Below are positions 35,736-47,500 of a stretch of DNA of 55,823 nucleotides, in pieces. Below the pieces are notes generated by a model that was not told where the DNA came from, ran no database searches, and saw nothing but the letters and a program-made list of their open reading frames with translations. Position 1 is the stretch's first letter; each line of letters starts with the position of its first letter. This DNA comes from Haplomitrium mnioides (Eukaryota > Marchantiophyta > Haplomitriopsida > Calobryales), in contig JBNGIS010005664.1 of assembly GCA_049999725.1 (NCBI GenBank), forward strand, positions 40,479-96,301, in the 5' to 3' direction. A program made the translations under genes and the position numbers.

Positions 35736-36713
35736 CTAGTTTGAAGGCGCTATGATAGGTGCGTTGGCCATTCGCCTCTTGAGCTCATTAAAGCTAGATC
35801 TCTTGGGCTCTGTTGGCTCAAAATCACTGCCCCTCTTCACCATCTCCGTTAGGTGGTAGGCTACTAGGGCAAATTTCAGGATGAACCTCCTGTAATAGCC
35901 CACACAGCCCAGGAATCCTTGCACCTCCACCAGGCACGTTGGAAACGCCACCCCTAGCCATACTGCCACCTTTTCCTGGTCCACGGCAATCCCCTGGTTG
36001 GAGACCCTATGCCCCAGTAGAATCCCTTCCCTCACTGCAAAGAAACATTTTCTAGGGTGCAGCCGCAGTCTCGTTTCTCTGCATCGCTGAAATGTGAGCC
36101 GCACATGCTCCTCATGATTCTTGACCTTGCCATATACCATGAAGTCATCTATGAATATTTCGAGGAACTTCCTGAGATAGTCTCGAAACATGTTCATCAT
36201 TAGTGTCTGGAATGTACTTGGGGCATTGCAGAGACCAAATGGCATTCGTCGAAAGACGAACACGCCCCACTCCGTTGTAAAGGCATTTTTTAGTTGGTCC
36301 TCCTCCCGGATCCATACCTCGTTGTAACCGGAGTACCCATCCATGAAACTGTAGACCTCCTGGCCCGCCACTAGGTCCAACACACCATCAGTAAAACGTA
36401 GAGGGTAGTGGTCCTACTTGGTTGCCGCGTTCAGCTTGCGGTAGTCTTGGCAAACCCTGATCTTCGGCTTCCCATCCAAGCCTGCCTTCTTCGGCACCAC
36501 CATCGGAGGGGACACCCATTCACTATTTAGGACAGGGTATATGAATCCTGCCTTTAAGAGCTTATCCACCTCCTCTTTCACCAATAGAGAGAAGCGTGGG
36601 TTCATTCGGTACTGCGGCTGCCTTACGGAGGTAGCATTGTCCTCCAAGTCAATTTTGTGCTCCCCTAGCTCTCTGGGCACACCCTTCAGGTCTGTATGGC
36701 TCCATGCAAACAC
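35736..36713 (-). pseudogene. Gypsy reverse transcriptase
   Basis: The frame 36713-36414 carries KEEVDKLLKAGFIYPV, WVSPPMVVPKK and IRVCQDYRKLNAATK. A stop at about 36411 and a second frame 36383-35736 follow, with SFMDGYSGYNEV, MPFGLCNAPSTFQ and the catalytic FIDDF (YVDD box). LGHRVSNQGI and GFLGCVGYYRRFI mark the end of the domain. The key Asp residues are present; a single stop and some substitutions break the frame. Order RT then RNase H then integrase confirms Ty3/gypsy. Confidence 0.85.
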
Positions 36714-36714
36714 G

Positions 36715-37107
36715 TCACTGAAGTTCCCAGGGTCTGCATGAAGGCTCTCTCAGCCCCTTGTTTAAGGCAAAACCAAGCTGAAATGTCCTCTCACCGGGGA
36801 CCGTTATCTCTCGGTACTGCTCCGCCCTGATGATTTCCACCTTGTTCCTGTTTGTGGAGTCGCAGTCTAACTCCAAGTGGGCGAGCCGTTGGCCTCCTAC
36901 AACAAGCTTCTTGTCGTGCTCCCTTGTTCCTTTTTGGTGGTCATCCCCCCTTGGGATGATAACTGCAACCAACTCCCTTTTTAGCGCAGGTCCAGGGCTG
37001 GAAGTGGATGCCTCTGACTCCCCTTTTTGCTCAAGTCTAGAGCTGAGGATTGGCACTCTTGCCTTAGCTTCCATGGTGTCCCAAACCCCAAAGACAGAGG
37101 TCTCCAA
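36715..37107 (-). pseudogene. Gypsy protease-RT linker region
   Basis: A 130-residue frame lies between protease and RT, with a Gly/Ser-rich start and HLELDCDSTNRNKVEIIRAEQYREITVPG in the middle. I do not recognise a catalytic domain. Probably polyprotein linker. Confidence 0.5.
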
Positions 37108-37911
37108 CTAGTTGACCTTGGTTTTTGCACTGCCCAAAAAGTCTGCTTCGGTTATGTCACTCACCAGTCTTAACCAATAAGTGTCCTCGTCCTCTGACTC
37201 CTCTTCCACCGACCACTCCGTGTCATACTCCTTGTCCTTTGTGATCTCCCCTTCATGTGAGACAAGGCCGTAATGCACCATTGTCTTGCCGGGTCCAAAC
37301 ACCAAGGTGGAGTCTCCCCAATTGTGCATTACTTTGGCACCATACAGCCAGGGCCTTTCGATTAGAATAGGGTATGGAGAACTCCACGCCAGCCTCATCA
37401 CCAGGTAGTTCAGTGCAAACTCCTTCCCCCCGATCCAGGTGGGCACCTTCAGCAAGGCTCCCAAGGGCTTAACCCTAGATCCATCCACCAACCACATAAT
37501 CCTTTCGGTCGAGGAGAAAGTCTTGAAGCCAAATCGGTGGGCAGTCTCCTCCACCATGATGTTCACTCCCGCCCTTCCATCCATTGGCACCAAGGACAGA
37601 GTACACCCCGCAATCTGGATGTCTATCTTTGGAGCTCCCTTATTTTCATAGATCATCCTTAGGTCAGCAGTGGTGCCCACTGTGGGAAGCTTCCTTTTCC
37701 TTCTGGCGCCCATGAGCAGCTCCCGGAGCTGCCTCTTGTATACAAGGCTGTCTCTGATCAGCTGTCCTACGGTTCCAGTGACTGGGCAGTCCTTTATATC
37801 CCTCTGGATGTTGTAGGGCACACAAGTATTGGGTGGGGGCTGAGGCGCAGGGTATTGCTTGACCTGCTCAGCGACATTTCTTCGATTGACCTCTCGCAGG
37901 GTCTTCTCCAC
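37108..37911 (-). pseudogene. Gypsy aspartic protease region
   Basis: The frame has PMDGRAGVNIMVEETAHRFGF (about 37590-37530), matching the retropepsin-like DGGAGVN active site with Gly-to-Arg next to the catalytic Asp. Downstream are GALLKVPTWIGGKEF and PYPILIERPWL, usual for this protease type. It would cut the polyprotein. The substitution may inactivate it. The upstream part is a conserved N-terminal extension. Confidence 0.7.
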
Positions 37912-37917
37912 CGCTTG

Positions 37918-38394
37918 CTAAGCTTTGGCCACCTCCAGGGCTTCCAGTTGCTTCTTCACCTCTTCCTCCTGCTTTGGGTAAAATAACTTCGGGTGCTCCC
38001 TCCTGTAATCTGAGTCCTCCTCAGTGGGGAGCACATTTGCAGCCCTCTCCTTTCTCTGAGCTTGCTTGGCCTTTCTTTTTTCCTTGGTCCTGGCTGCAAC
38101 CCTAGTGGCCACTCTATAGCAGTCCTCTTCCACATGGGTCTCCACTTCTGGAAACTCTGCCCCATGCTCCCATGAGGTGGTCACCAGGTTGACTGCTGCT
38201 GGTGGAGGTGCCTGTTGGACCGGGTTGGGAGGCAACTCTTGCCTTCTGGTATGGGGGCAATTGTTGGCCAGATGCCCTTCCTTTTTGCAGCCCGTACAAA
38301 GCAGCAGTGGCATGCCATACCCTTGCTTCTTAGGCTCCAAGCAGTTAGAGGAAATGTGGCCTAGTTGCCCACAGTTCCAGCATACCATTACCAT
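37918..38394 (-). pseudogene. Gypsy gag C-terminal zinc knuckles
   Basis: Two CX2CX4HX4C knuckles are visible: CWNCGQLGHISSNC (about 38385-38345) and CTGCKKEGHLANNC (38300-38255), which bind RNA. Separated from the upstream gag frame by a frameshift near 38420. Rich in Lys/Arg toward its end. Confidence 0.8.
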
Positions 38395-38439
38395 GGTCTG
38401 GTTTGGGCCGGTCCTTGACCCTTATAGCCGTGTGTGTCC

Positions 38440-39766
38440 TCAAGCCGATGTTTGACCAGGCACCATGTTGACCGGTCTGCCTGCCATCGATCGAGGTTGG
38501 CTGACCACTTGGTACATAAGTTCGAGTGGCTCCTCCTGCACGTATTCCACCTCTTCATGGTACCACTCAGGGGGGTCCTCCCTTACATAGTGGATGGGCG
38601 TCCCATCCAAGGGGCATTCTTGGGGGGAGTGCCCATAGCTGCGGCACTTCACGCACCAAACATGCGCCCTTTGTGCCAACACTTTCTTCCCCTTGGGCTT
38701 CAGGCCTGCAAAATGGATTGACATGGCTTCCAATTTTGCGTTGATCTCTTCCATGGGGTCTTTCACCCCCCTTATTCTACTGGTCTCTCCTCCAACGCCC
38801 TTATCATGGGACTTGTGGGCCTTCTTCTCTTTGGCCTCCTTGTGCCTGTCATGTTTTTTGGCCCTATTTTCCTTGGCCTCTTTTTTCTTTTTGCTCCCCT
38901 TCTTCTTCCGCCTCATGTGGGATCTTTCATCCTCTAAGCTCTCTGGGCTGCTCTTGCTTTCTGACTCAGACTCTGAAGAGGAGCTATCATCAGAGCTATC
39001 TTCATGACTAGAACTTTCTGAAGAACTGTCAGACTTGTTCCTCCTCTTTGACTTCCTCTTGGAGCTTGCCACCTCAACCTTGATATAAGATTGAGCTTCC
39101 TCCACTGCTTGCTCCAAGCATGTGGGCTTGGACCTCCTCACCCAAGCCCCTAGACTTATGGGTAGGACTAAGATTAACCAGGAGGTAAGCATCTCGTCCA
39201 ATGCAATGGGGGTTAGTCTTCTTGGCTATCCTCTGGAACCGTTGAAAAAAATTCCTTACAGATTCGTGCTTCTTCATCTCCATTTGGCCAATCTTGATCA
39301 AGGCTTTAGACTCCCCTTCTATCTTCCTGAACTCCTCCAGGAAGGCTACCTTGAAAGTGTCCCGATTTTGCTTGGTGGCCTCTGGTAGTGTCTGGTACCA
39401 AGGGCCAGCCTCCCCCTTTAACACCCTGAGGAGAATGGCCTCCTTGATGAGGTTCTCCCCTTTCGCATAGGCCGTGCCCTTGAATTCATCCAACCACTCG
39501 TTTGGATCCCCTCTAGTAGATCCCCGGAATGTCTTGTATCTAAATCGGGACCTCTGTGTCACATGCCTCACGTTGGCCATTGGGGTGATAGGTGGTACGG
39601 AACAAGAAGCTCTGGTTGCCCTCTCCAAGCTGCTTCCACTTCTCAGTGAGATTTCCCCTTTATCCAACCCGGGCAACCTCCTTGGCTGGTCTTCTTCCAC
39701 TTTTGGTGCTAGGCTGCTCTTAGAATTCCAGACTCTTTTCCATTGCTCCACTATTTTACTCCTCAA
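38440..39766 (-). pseudogene. Gypsy gag
   Basis: Frame 39766-39074 has the retrotransposon gag domain (RGDPNEWLDEFKG, ILLRVLKGEAGPWYQTLP, SVRNFFQRFQRIAKKTN). Frame 39201-38440 overlaps it after a frameshift and continues with a Ser/Lys-rich spacer and a third knuckle CVKCRSYGHSPQEC. It forms the particle that packages element RNA. Confidence 0.8.
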
Positions 39767-39799
39767 ATGACTGCAAAGTTACTTTGCTAGAATTCTTTC

Positions 39800-39817
39800 A
39801 TCCCGCTGTGATCGCCA
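39800..39817 (-). promoter_or_regulatory. Candidate primer-binding site of the gypsy element
   Basis: On the minus strand TGGCGATCACAGCGGGA starts 10 bases inside the 5' LTR boundary. TGG at this spot fits pairing with a tRNA CCA end; I cannot name the tRNA. Confidence 0.5.
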
Positions 39818-39827
39818 AAAAAATGTA

Positions 39828-42530
39828 TGTCAGCCCTGTGGTCAGAGCCTTAACTCTTTTCCGACAAAGTTACCCCCGCTTAAGAGCTGACTAGTGTTTC
39901 GGGACCTTTTATGGGAGGGGCTTTGCACCGAATGGAACCCAACTTCTGCTTACCAGTTCAGAAATGACTACACAACACCCAAGCACACCCACACCCCTCC
40001 TTCAGGCCTTAACCTCAAAAGGTGCCACTTGGAAGACAGGGGCAGATAGAACAGGGCATTTGACTCTTGGCTGCAATGGTCTCTTAGGGAGTCTTGAGTG
40101 ATTCGTGTTTGCCTCACTGCCTGACTACTAGACCACAATTGCTTCAGCAGCCCACTTGCTCGTTCACATTCATTTCCTCAAAACACACACGAGTAGGCTG
40201 TGATGATGCTGAATCACTTTGTAGCATAATTCGAAAGTCTAGAACTCGACCCAATCAACTTGTATATAAAAGGGAAACACGTCCCAGTATTCAATTGTCA
40301 CAATACAATGTTGTTAGTCTTGACTTCCCCTGTCCAAGATGTCCTCAAGATTGGACAAATGAAATGCAGACCTTGTAAAACTAAGAACTTCACAAAGCTA
40401 CAAACAAAACACCAATCTAACAACACACGTAAACATAAAGACACCGGTACTTTCACACTGTGCTACCAACATTACAATCCTTTTCCACCTTTCAAGAACC
40501 GATCTTTCCTCTCAATCCTCCTTCAACTCCCATCAGCAACTTCAGTTCTCTTCCAATCCTTCATCCACCTACTCTTATTTAGATAGTTTTTCAACTTCCC
40601 TCACGAGAAGCCCTGAATTTACTTCCTCATGCTCGGAAGAGGATTTCTTTAACTTCCACCTCTAGAAGACAGTCCCTTCGACTATTGGCCACCCACTCCA
40701 CCTTGAGCTTCGAATGGATCTTCTATGCATCGCGCGAGCACTAACACATCCACTCCTCTCTTGACTCCACTTGAGAATTACGACCAGAAACGCCTCCAAG
40801 CGCCCATAGGATTGATGCTCCTGCACAGACAATGTTGAGACGACCCTTTTTCGCACTCTTGATCTTCCTCTAGCCATATCGTCAATTGATCATCTTTTCG
40901 ATTTTCCTTGGTTCTCCTCCAGTTAGACCCGCGATAAGTCCCCCTTTCGGTGCTCTTCCCTTGCCTCTTGCCGGATCATTGATAGGTCGCCCTTTTGCAT
41001 TCCTTGGTTCTTCTGGTTGGATCATTGATAGATCACCTTTTTGTCACTACTCACTCTTCGTCTGACCAGACCCGTGATTCATCACCCTTTTGGCTTTTCT
41101 TGCTCTCTTCTGGTCGGACCCGTGATAAATTGCCTTTTCGCCACTCTTTCCTTGGTCTCTGGTTGTGTTTCCCGTCGGATCTCCATTAGTGGGCTCCCCA
41201 CGTAGGGGGGGCTGATCGGAACCCACTTAACTAGAGCTCCCCACTTAAGGAGGCTGGACCCCGTTAAGTTTTATAGGACCCGCCAATTTTCCGCTGAAGG
41301 TCCTTAGACTCCTTGGGACTGCCACGTGTCCTCAAATCCCGTGCAGTGCGTCGGGGCTGCCACGTTTCCGCAGTGCCTCACGGACTCCTTCAAGACATAA
41401 AACTATTATGAATTGCTGCTTTGCCCTTCCCGCTTAGCCTAGCAGTTGCCTTAAGCAATCCTCCATACCGCAGAAATGGTGACAAGTCACCTTTTTGTTA
41501 GTCGTCGCTTTGCTTATCCTTGTTTTGCCCTTACTTCGGACCCGTCAGACCCCCCTTAGCGGATTTCCGTTAAGCGGTCCCCCCACGTCGTAAGACAGAT
41601 CGGAACCTGCTTAACCGGGTTCTCCACTTAGTGTGGCGTGACCCCGTCGAACTTTTCGGACCCCTAAGACCTGCCACGTTGCCTCCTAAATTCCGTGAAA
41701 CACGCTGGGAGCGCCACGTTTCCACAGTGCCCTACGGACTCCTCGGAACTTCCTTCCTTCGGGTTGATTCTTCGCATCGATCCACCTCCTCTGGTCCAAT
41801 TGTATCAGCTGGCTTTCGATTATGAAGCGCCTCCTTCCCTTCTCGCTTGGGCGACCCACTACGGGGCCTCATCCTCCGAATTCATCCCACTGCCTTCTCT
41901 TTACCGGTCTTCACCCGCCGCATGCTCCTTTGTTCGTCGTTCGTTGCCGCTAGGCAAGTCTCCGCAGTTCTGTGACCTCCGATCCACTCGCGTGATGGCC
42001 CTCTGCACGCATCTAACTGTCCTCGCCTTCATCTCTCGCAACTCTTCTTGTGAATTCCTCCTCACATGATTCCTCTTTGATTGTTGTTGCCTCCCTTCTC
42101 CATGAATTCCTCCACGATTCATCCCCTTCGATCTCTGCCCTCCTCTCCTCGAATCCTTCTACTGCTCCATTCTTTTGATCTCCCTCTCACCTCTCCTTGA
42201 TTTCCTCTTGCTCACCCTTGTCTGCCCTTCCTCTATCACTAATTGCTACAAGTTCCTTTGATCCTCCTGCTAGCCTTCTTACTTGACTCCTCTAGATTCC
42301 ATAGGGCTCCCCCTTGCATTGCATGATCCATGACCTTCACTAGAGGAAGCAAAAAAGAAAGGAAGAGAAGGGAAAGGAGGGAGAGGATAAAGGTGTAGGA
42401 TTGGCATGACAACAATAAAACAATAAAATACAAAGGGATACAAATGACTAATGCAAACTGAAAGAATTTAAAGGGCTAGAAGCTTAGTAATCACAAAAAA
42501 AAGAAAAAACGCAAACACACCCAACCGACA
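39828..42530 (-). repeat. 5' LTR of the gypsy element, 2.70 kb
   Basis: It starts tgtcagccct (39828) and ends ccaaccgaca (42530). It matches 25552-26580, then jumps at about 40842 to match 32125-33807. The join (gacgaccc / ttttt / cgcactc) has only short microhomology, so a 5.5-kb deletion in this LTR is the simplest reading. Confidence 0.85.
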
Positions 42531-43673
42531 GACGACAAGTGGCATCACCAGCTTGCAAGTAGATGAGCTTCATGCTCTGCTTGCCTTTCTTTGTCCAATA
42601 ACCCACAACCCAATACTTGTGAGCGTGAGCGATTTGCAGACCCTTTGAATGATGAATATTACTTTTGTCCCTATAGTAACAAAAACAAGCACATGAGAGA
42701 AAGGAAAAAAAAAGTAAAGGAAAAATAAAACACATAAACTAGCAGATAGAAAAACTAAAAAACAACTTACCAAACATTGTGGTCGATGGCACAACAACCC
42801 TCTAGTAAAGCGTCCTCAACAATGCCAAATAGTTGTAAGGAGTGGATAATTACAAAAGACCAAAAATTTGAAGTAGTAACAACTGCAAAATAAGAAACCA
42901 TATAAAAAATATCACCCTTTTTAAAGGGCTCTGAATCATCATGCTTACATTCCTTAAGGATATAACTGTGAGGAATACCAGCAATAGCTAAAGTAAAACA
43001 TCTTGGTTTCACTAGATCCTTTATTTTTTGAGCATTAGACTCCTCGTGGAATTGATAATATGCCATGTTGAGTCCATCAACATATGACATTAAGTCCTCA
43101 TCTTGCTCATCAGAACCTCCTTCTATTGGAAGGGCAGAAGTTTCATTTAGTTGTCTTGCCTTCCATTCTCTTGCTTTTTAGCAGTGAAGCAAAAAAGCAA
43201 AGGGGTAGGAGATAAGAGTAGGGGATTGATCTTCATCAACAGAGGCTTCTTCGACCCTCAATTTTTTTCTACCTTTAGCAATGGCCGTCAATTTTTTGGC
43301 CAATTGATGTTTGAAAGTTTTGTCACCATATAAAAAATCATATGAAAAAAATAGACTAAAACAATAAGCAAAAACTTTGAGTAGATAATAAAGAGAGACC
43401 AAGTTGCCTTGCGCGCATAGACTCGAGAGTCCATGCGCAAACGGACTGAAGAGCCCTTGTGATCAAAGACTCTCGAGTCCCTACGTGTGGAGACTCACAA
43501 GTCAATGCGTGCATGGACTCTCCATGGTCCTTGCGCGTAAACTCAAGAGTCTGTGCGCACATGGACTCGAGAGACCCTACGCACATAGTGTCTAAAAAAA
43601 TTTAGAAGCAAAATAAAAACAAACAGAGAAAAAGAATTGAAAAAAAAAAGAAAAAACACTTACTAACAATCTC
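42531..43673 (-). pseudogene. Copy D/E, 5' part: methyltransferase motif IV exon of gene 2
   Basis: Minus-strand 43340-42777 encodes GDKTFKHQLAKKLTAIAKGRKKLRVEEA and the motif IV region AIAGIPHSYILKECKHDDSEPF, where copies A and C read NDIPY/ADIPY, so the catalytic Asp and Tyr are lost here. FVIIHSLQLFGIVEDAL follows, and the exon ends at a GT donor near 42776. After a short intron the next exon (from about 42680) reads NIHHSK...AHKYWVVGYWTKKGKQSMKL up to the gypsy insertion. A palindromic array at 43405-43590 fills the upstream intron. The left-over SFEKLL-type exon is cut at 43673 by copy C. Confidence 0.7.
43405..43590. repeat. Palindromic tandem array in gene 2 intron (copy D/E)
   Basis: About seven units of 24-26 bp with GAGTCC/GGACTC arms around ccatgcgcaaacgg, atgcgtgcatgg and similar centres. 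Same intron as the 3420-3730 and 45915-46330 arrays. Confidence 0.85.
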
Positions 43674-44089
43674 AACAACTACTACTTTGAACCAGAAATT
43701 GCTATTGAATTCTTGTTTAGATTAACGTTCAAAAAAACCAATTTCAAAATTTTATCATGCAAAATCATGAATTTGATGCTAGTAATATTCATTTGCAAAA
43801 CAATGTAATTTATTATTTCAAAATGGCTTACTTTGAGTACACAAAGCATTAAAAACAAATCTTCTTATAAGCATTTTAACAAAATTGCTTTCATAATTTC
43901 ATCTTTCAAAATCATAAGCATCGCCAAACAAAACATATAAAAAAAACACGACATTTGTTGTTAAACATTTTGAAAACTAACAATAATTGCAAAAGTTTGT
44001 AAAATTCATAAAAACATTCAAATTTTATCAAAAAAAATTTGATATAGAGCTCTAAAGTGTTGGCGCAAGAGGATTGTTAAAGCAAAATT

Positions 44090-44350
44090 GTAAAAAGACT
44101 GGTGAAGCCTATGCGAGCATGGACAATTAAGGCCCAATGACATGCACACATTATTTGAAATATCCATACGCGCATGAAGAACTATAACTAACTCAAGCTT
44201 GAAAAACTAAAGCCCATGCACGCATGGACAACTGAAGCGAGCACAGATTGCTGAGTAATTGGAAGCAAGGAATGCAGAAGCCTGTTTAAGAGGAAACAGA
44301 AAATGAAAAAGGAAAGTGAACTCCCATGCCAACATAGACTTCATTGCTAA
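44090..44350. repeat. Array in 3' flank of gene 2 (copy C)
   Basis: A weak, decayed array with units like aagcctatgcgagcatggac and aagcccatgcacgcatggac. Same class and place as 24430-24880. Confidence 0.55.
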
Positions 44351-44513
44351 TTTTAATAAAAAACAACACGTTTTGTTCAAAAACCATTTTGCGCAACAAA
44401 TTGAATCATGATGAATAGACTCAAATTGGATTGGGAGTGCAACAAGATTGAAACTTCAACAAATAAAATTTTGTGAAGAAAATGCTTTATTATGCAGAAA
44501 AATTGCATCACTT

Positions 44514-47500
44514 TCATGCTACAACTCTATCCTCTTCAAGAGGAATTGTCTCATCTAAATCAACTGGCTGAGAAGCTTTAGCATCTACAGCCACAAGAGA
44601 GTCCATCCGAGACTTTCTAGTCCTAGAGATGGCAATAAGATCACCAGTAGCACATGCAGTACCAAGAGGAATAGGTTCTATGTGGTAGGCATATACTATT
44701 TGCGATTCGGTCTTGTCATTTGGCAAAAAAACCATCGTCAAAACTCTCTAAGGAATGTAGATAGATTGATATCTATCATATTCTATAGCAATGCAATTTT
44801 GCATTAGCTTCAAAGCACAAACAAGGCCTTTACCGGACCATGAGCAAAGATCTAAGATCCAATCTTGCTCTGTTGATAAATGGTCAATAAAAATTTATAA
44901 AGAGCCTCAAGCTTTTGATAAACATTTACAAGAGCCTCATCTCTAGGATGTTTTAGTTTAGCCAATACCGCAAGACAACTAAACACACTTCAAATAATTT
45001 GCCAAAGACGACCACTCGCATTAGCAGGTTCCAAATTGAAAAGCCTCATGCTCCTCTTTCCCTCCTTTGTCCAGTAGCCCATAGTCCAATACTCATAGGC
45101 ATGAGCAATTCTTGGACCACTGGAATGATGAATATTGCTTTTGTCCCTGTAGTAAGGAAAACAAACAAATCAGACACCTGAAACAAGGTCTAAGAAAACC
45201 AAATAAGGTAAACTAGAAAACCAAAAAAATCAAAAAATAACTCACCAGATGTCGTGGTCAATGGTATAGCAAACCTCCAGAAGAGCATCTTCGACAATGC
45301 CAAATTGTTGCGAAGAATGTATTATCACAAAAGGCCAAAAATCCAAAGTCATGATTGCCGCAAAAGAGGAAACCATATCAAAAATGTCATCTCTAGAAAA
45401 AGGTGCAGAATCATCGTGCTTGCATTCTTTAAGGTTGTAATCGTAAGGAATATCTGCAATGGCCAAAGTGAAACATCTAGGTTTCACAAATGCCTTCAAT
45501 TGATGAGCATTGACCTTCCCGTAGACATGGTAATATGCCACATTGAGTCCATCAACGAAGGACATTAAGTCCTTGTCTTTGTCTCTCAGAACTCCATCAT
45601 TTGGAAGGGCAACAACATCATTTTGCTGCCTTGATTTCCACTCTCTAGCTTTCTGGCAATGAAGTAGAAAAGCATGAGGGTAGAAAACAAGTGTTGGGGT
45701 CTAGTCTTGATCATCTGAGGCTTCTTCAACCCCCAATCTTTTTCTCCCTTTTGCAGCTGCAGTTAATTTTTTGGCAAGCTATTGTTTAAACGCTTTATCC
45801 CCTTATGCACACCAAAAATAGAAAAACAATTAGAGGAGACAACAAAAAGACGTTTACACTTCAGATATAAAGACAATTTGAGCAAAGACCTTGGAGGTTA
45901 ACTAAGATTGCCTTTGAAGTCTATGCGCGTATGGACATTAAAGTCCATGGGCAATTGGACATTGAAGTCCAGAAGCTCTTAGACTTCAATGTCCATGCGC
46001 ACATTGACTTCAATGTTCAAGCACACAAGAACTTCAATATCCTTGAGCGCTTAGACTTTGAAGTCCATACTTGCATGGGTATTAAAGTCCTTGCGTGCCT
46101 AGACATTGAAGTCCGTCTGTGCATGGACTTCAAAGTCAAGTCATGCGTGGACATGTAGTCCATGCAGGCATGGACATTGAAGTCTTGGCGTGACTTGATT
46201 TTGAAGTCCATGCACAAACAGACTTCAATGTCTAGGCACGCAAGGACTTTAATACCCATGTACGCATGGACTTCAAAGTCCAAGCACCAAGACTTCTATG
46301 AATTCCATGCGCGCATGGACTTTGAAGTATAGGCACGAAAAACTAAAGACTCAAAATCATTTTCATCATAACAAAACACAATTTACAATAAACTCAATAC
46401 AACTCTAGAAAAATAATCGTATAGTGGAAAAAGAAACTTACCAAAAGCTTCTCAAAGCTGGAGTAAAACACAACCATCTTTGACTCCTCAGTGTGGAGAG
46501 GGTACTCCTCTCTTGCTTCTTTGCAATTGCTGCAATAAACTTTGGAGTAGAAAGATTTCACCATAACTGCCAAAACTTTATATCTCTCTACCTCGCGAGA
46601 CACTTCTTCCATTAAAAGCTCTCCGGCTTCCACATGTTTCAAAATTGATATTTTTACTTTGTCGAGAAGACCTTGAAGGGACCTCCAAGGTGTCCACTTC
46701 ATGTTCTTCATTCTCAGTGATCCCTTAGCCTTCGACTTTTGGCCCTTCACTATATTCTTCTCCCATAGAGAAAAAATGATCTGTTGTAAATCCCAGAGTT
46801 CACCACTTCTGAATGCCAATTGGAACTAATTGTCTTGAGAAGTGACTGTCTTGTCAAGAGTTGACTTGGGCTTGATCTCCAAAGTCTCCAACACTAGCTC
46901 TCTTTTTAATTTTTGAGATGACACTATCCTACTCTCCACAAACCTCTGATGCCAATATTCGACCTTCTCAATTGAGGTCGTTTCCAACCTGTATCTCTGG
47001 TCGTAATTGTCATCAATTGTAAAAATACGAGCCTCTGTTGGTGTTAGACCCATGTAAACATAGCAATTGTAGAGCGAAAGCATAAGATTCTTTGCTCTGT
47101 ATTTTGTAATAAGAAGTTGCCTTGTTGCAACACTATGATTTTCTCCTGCAATCTTGTACCGATACTTGTGAGGGTTCCTTATATCAAACTATAGCTTATC
47201 TTTCAACCCACACTTCGGGTCAACAACAACAATAAAAAACTATACTCATTTTTTTTTTGTGAGCATTCTCTATGCCAGAAGCTCAACAAAGTCTTCATTT
47301 AATCTCCTAATTTAGAATGGCCCCCAATTAACCATTCTAGGTTTCCAAAGATTTAAAATTTCCAACCAAATAGTAGTCATTTCTTCTTAGACTCTGCATC
47401 ACTAGATTGTAGACTCTTTGATTTTATTTTTTTCTTCCTCAGACATTGTTTGAGGGTCCACTTGCTCACGCTCTTGGAAGGTTCACAACCCCTTGTGCGA

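Larger units (their letters stand above)
25552..42530 (-). mobile_element. Ty3/gypsy LTR retrotransposon, about 17 kb, minus strand
   Basis: Both LTRs start TGTCRG and end TGACA when read on the minus strand. The 3' LTR is 25552-33807, the internal region 33808-39827 and the 5' LTR 39828-42530. A purine tract (33809-33821) abuts the 3' LTR and a PBS-like site (39800-39817) follows the 5' LTR. The 5-bp flanks are gacaa (25547-25551) and gacga (42531-42535), an imperfect target duplication. Joining the flanks gives the gene 2 exon as seen in copy C at about 45005, where the site also reads gacga. The internal order gag, protease, RT, RNase H, integrase is that of gypsy. All domains carry frame breaks, so it is unlikely to be autonomous. 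Confidence 0.9.

Noticed and set aside
38693-39007. Plus-strand frame rich in Leu/Phe/Ser opposite gag
   Set aside because: It is the antisense shadow of the Lys/Ser-rich gag spacer.
45915-46330. Regular repeats that could suggest a CRISPR array
   Set aside because: The units are contiguous palindromes without unique spacers, lie in introns of a eukaryotic transposon gene, and have no cas genes near.
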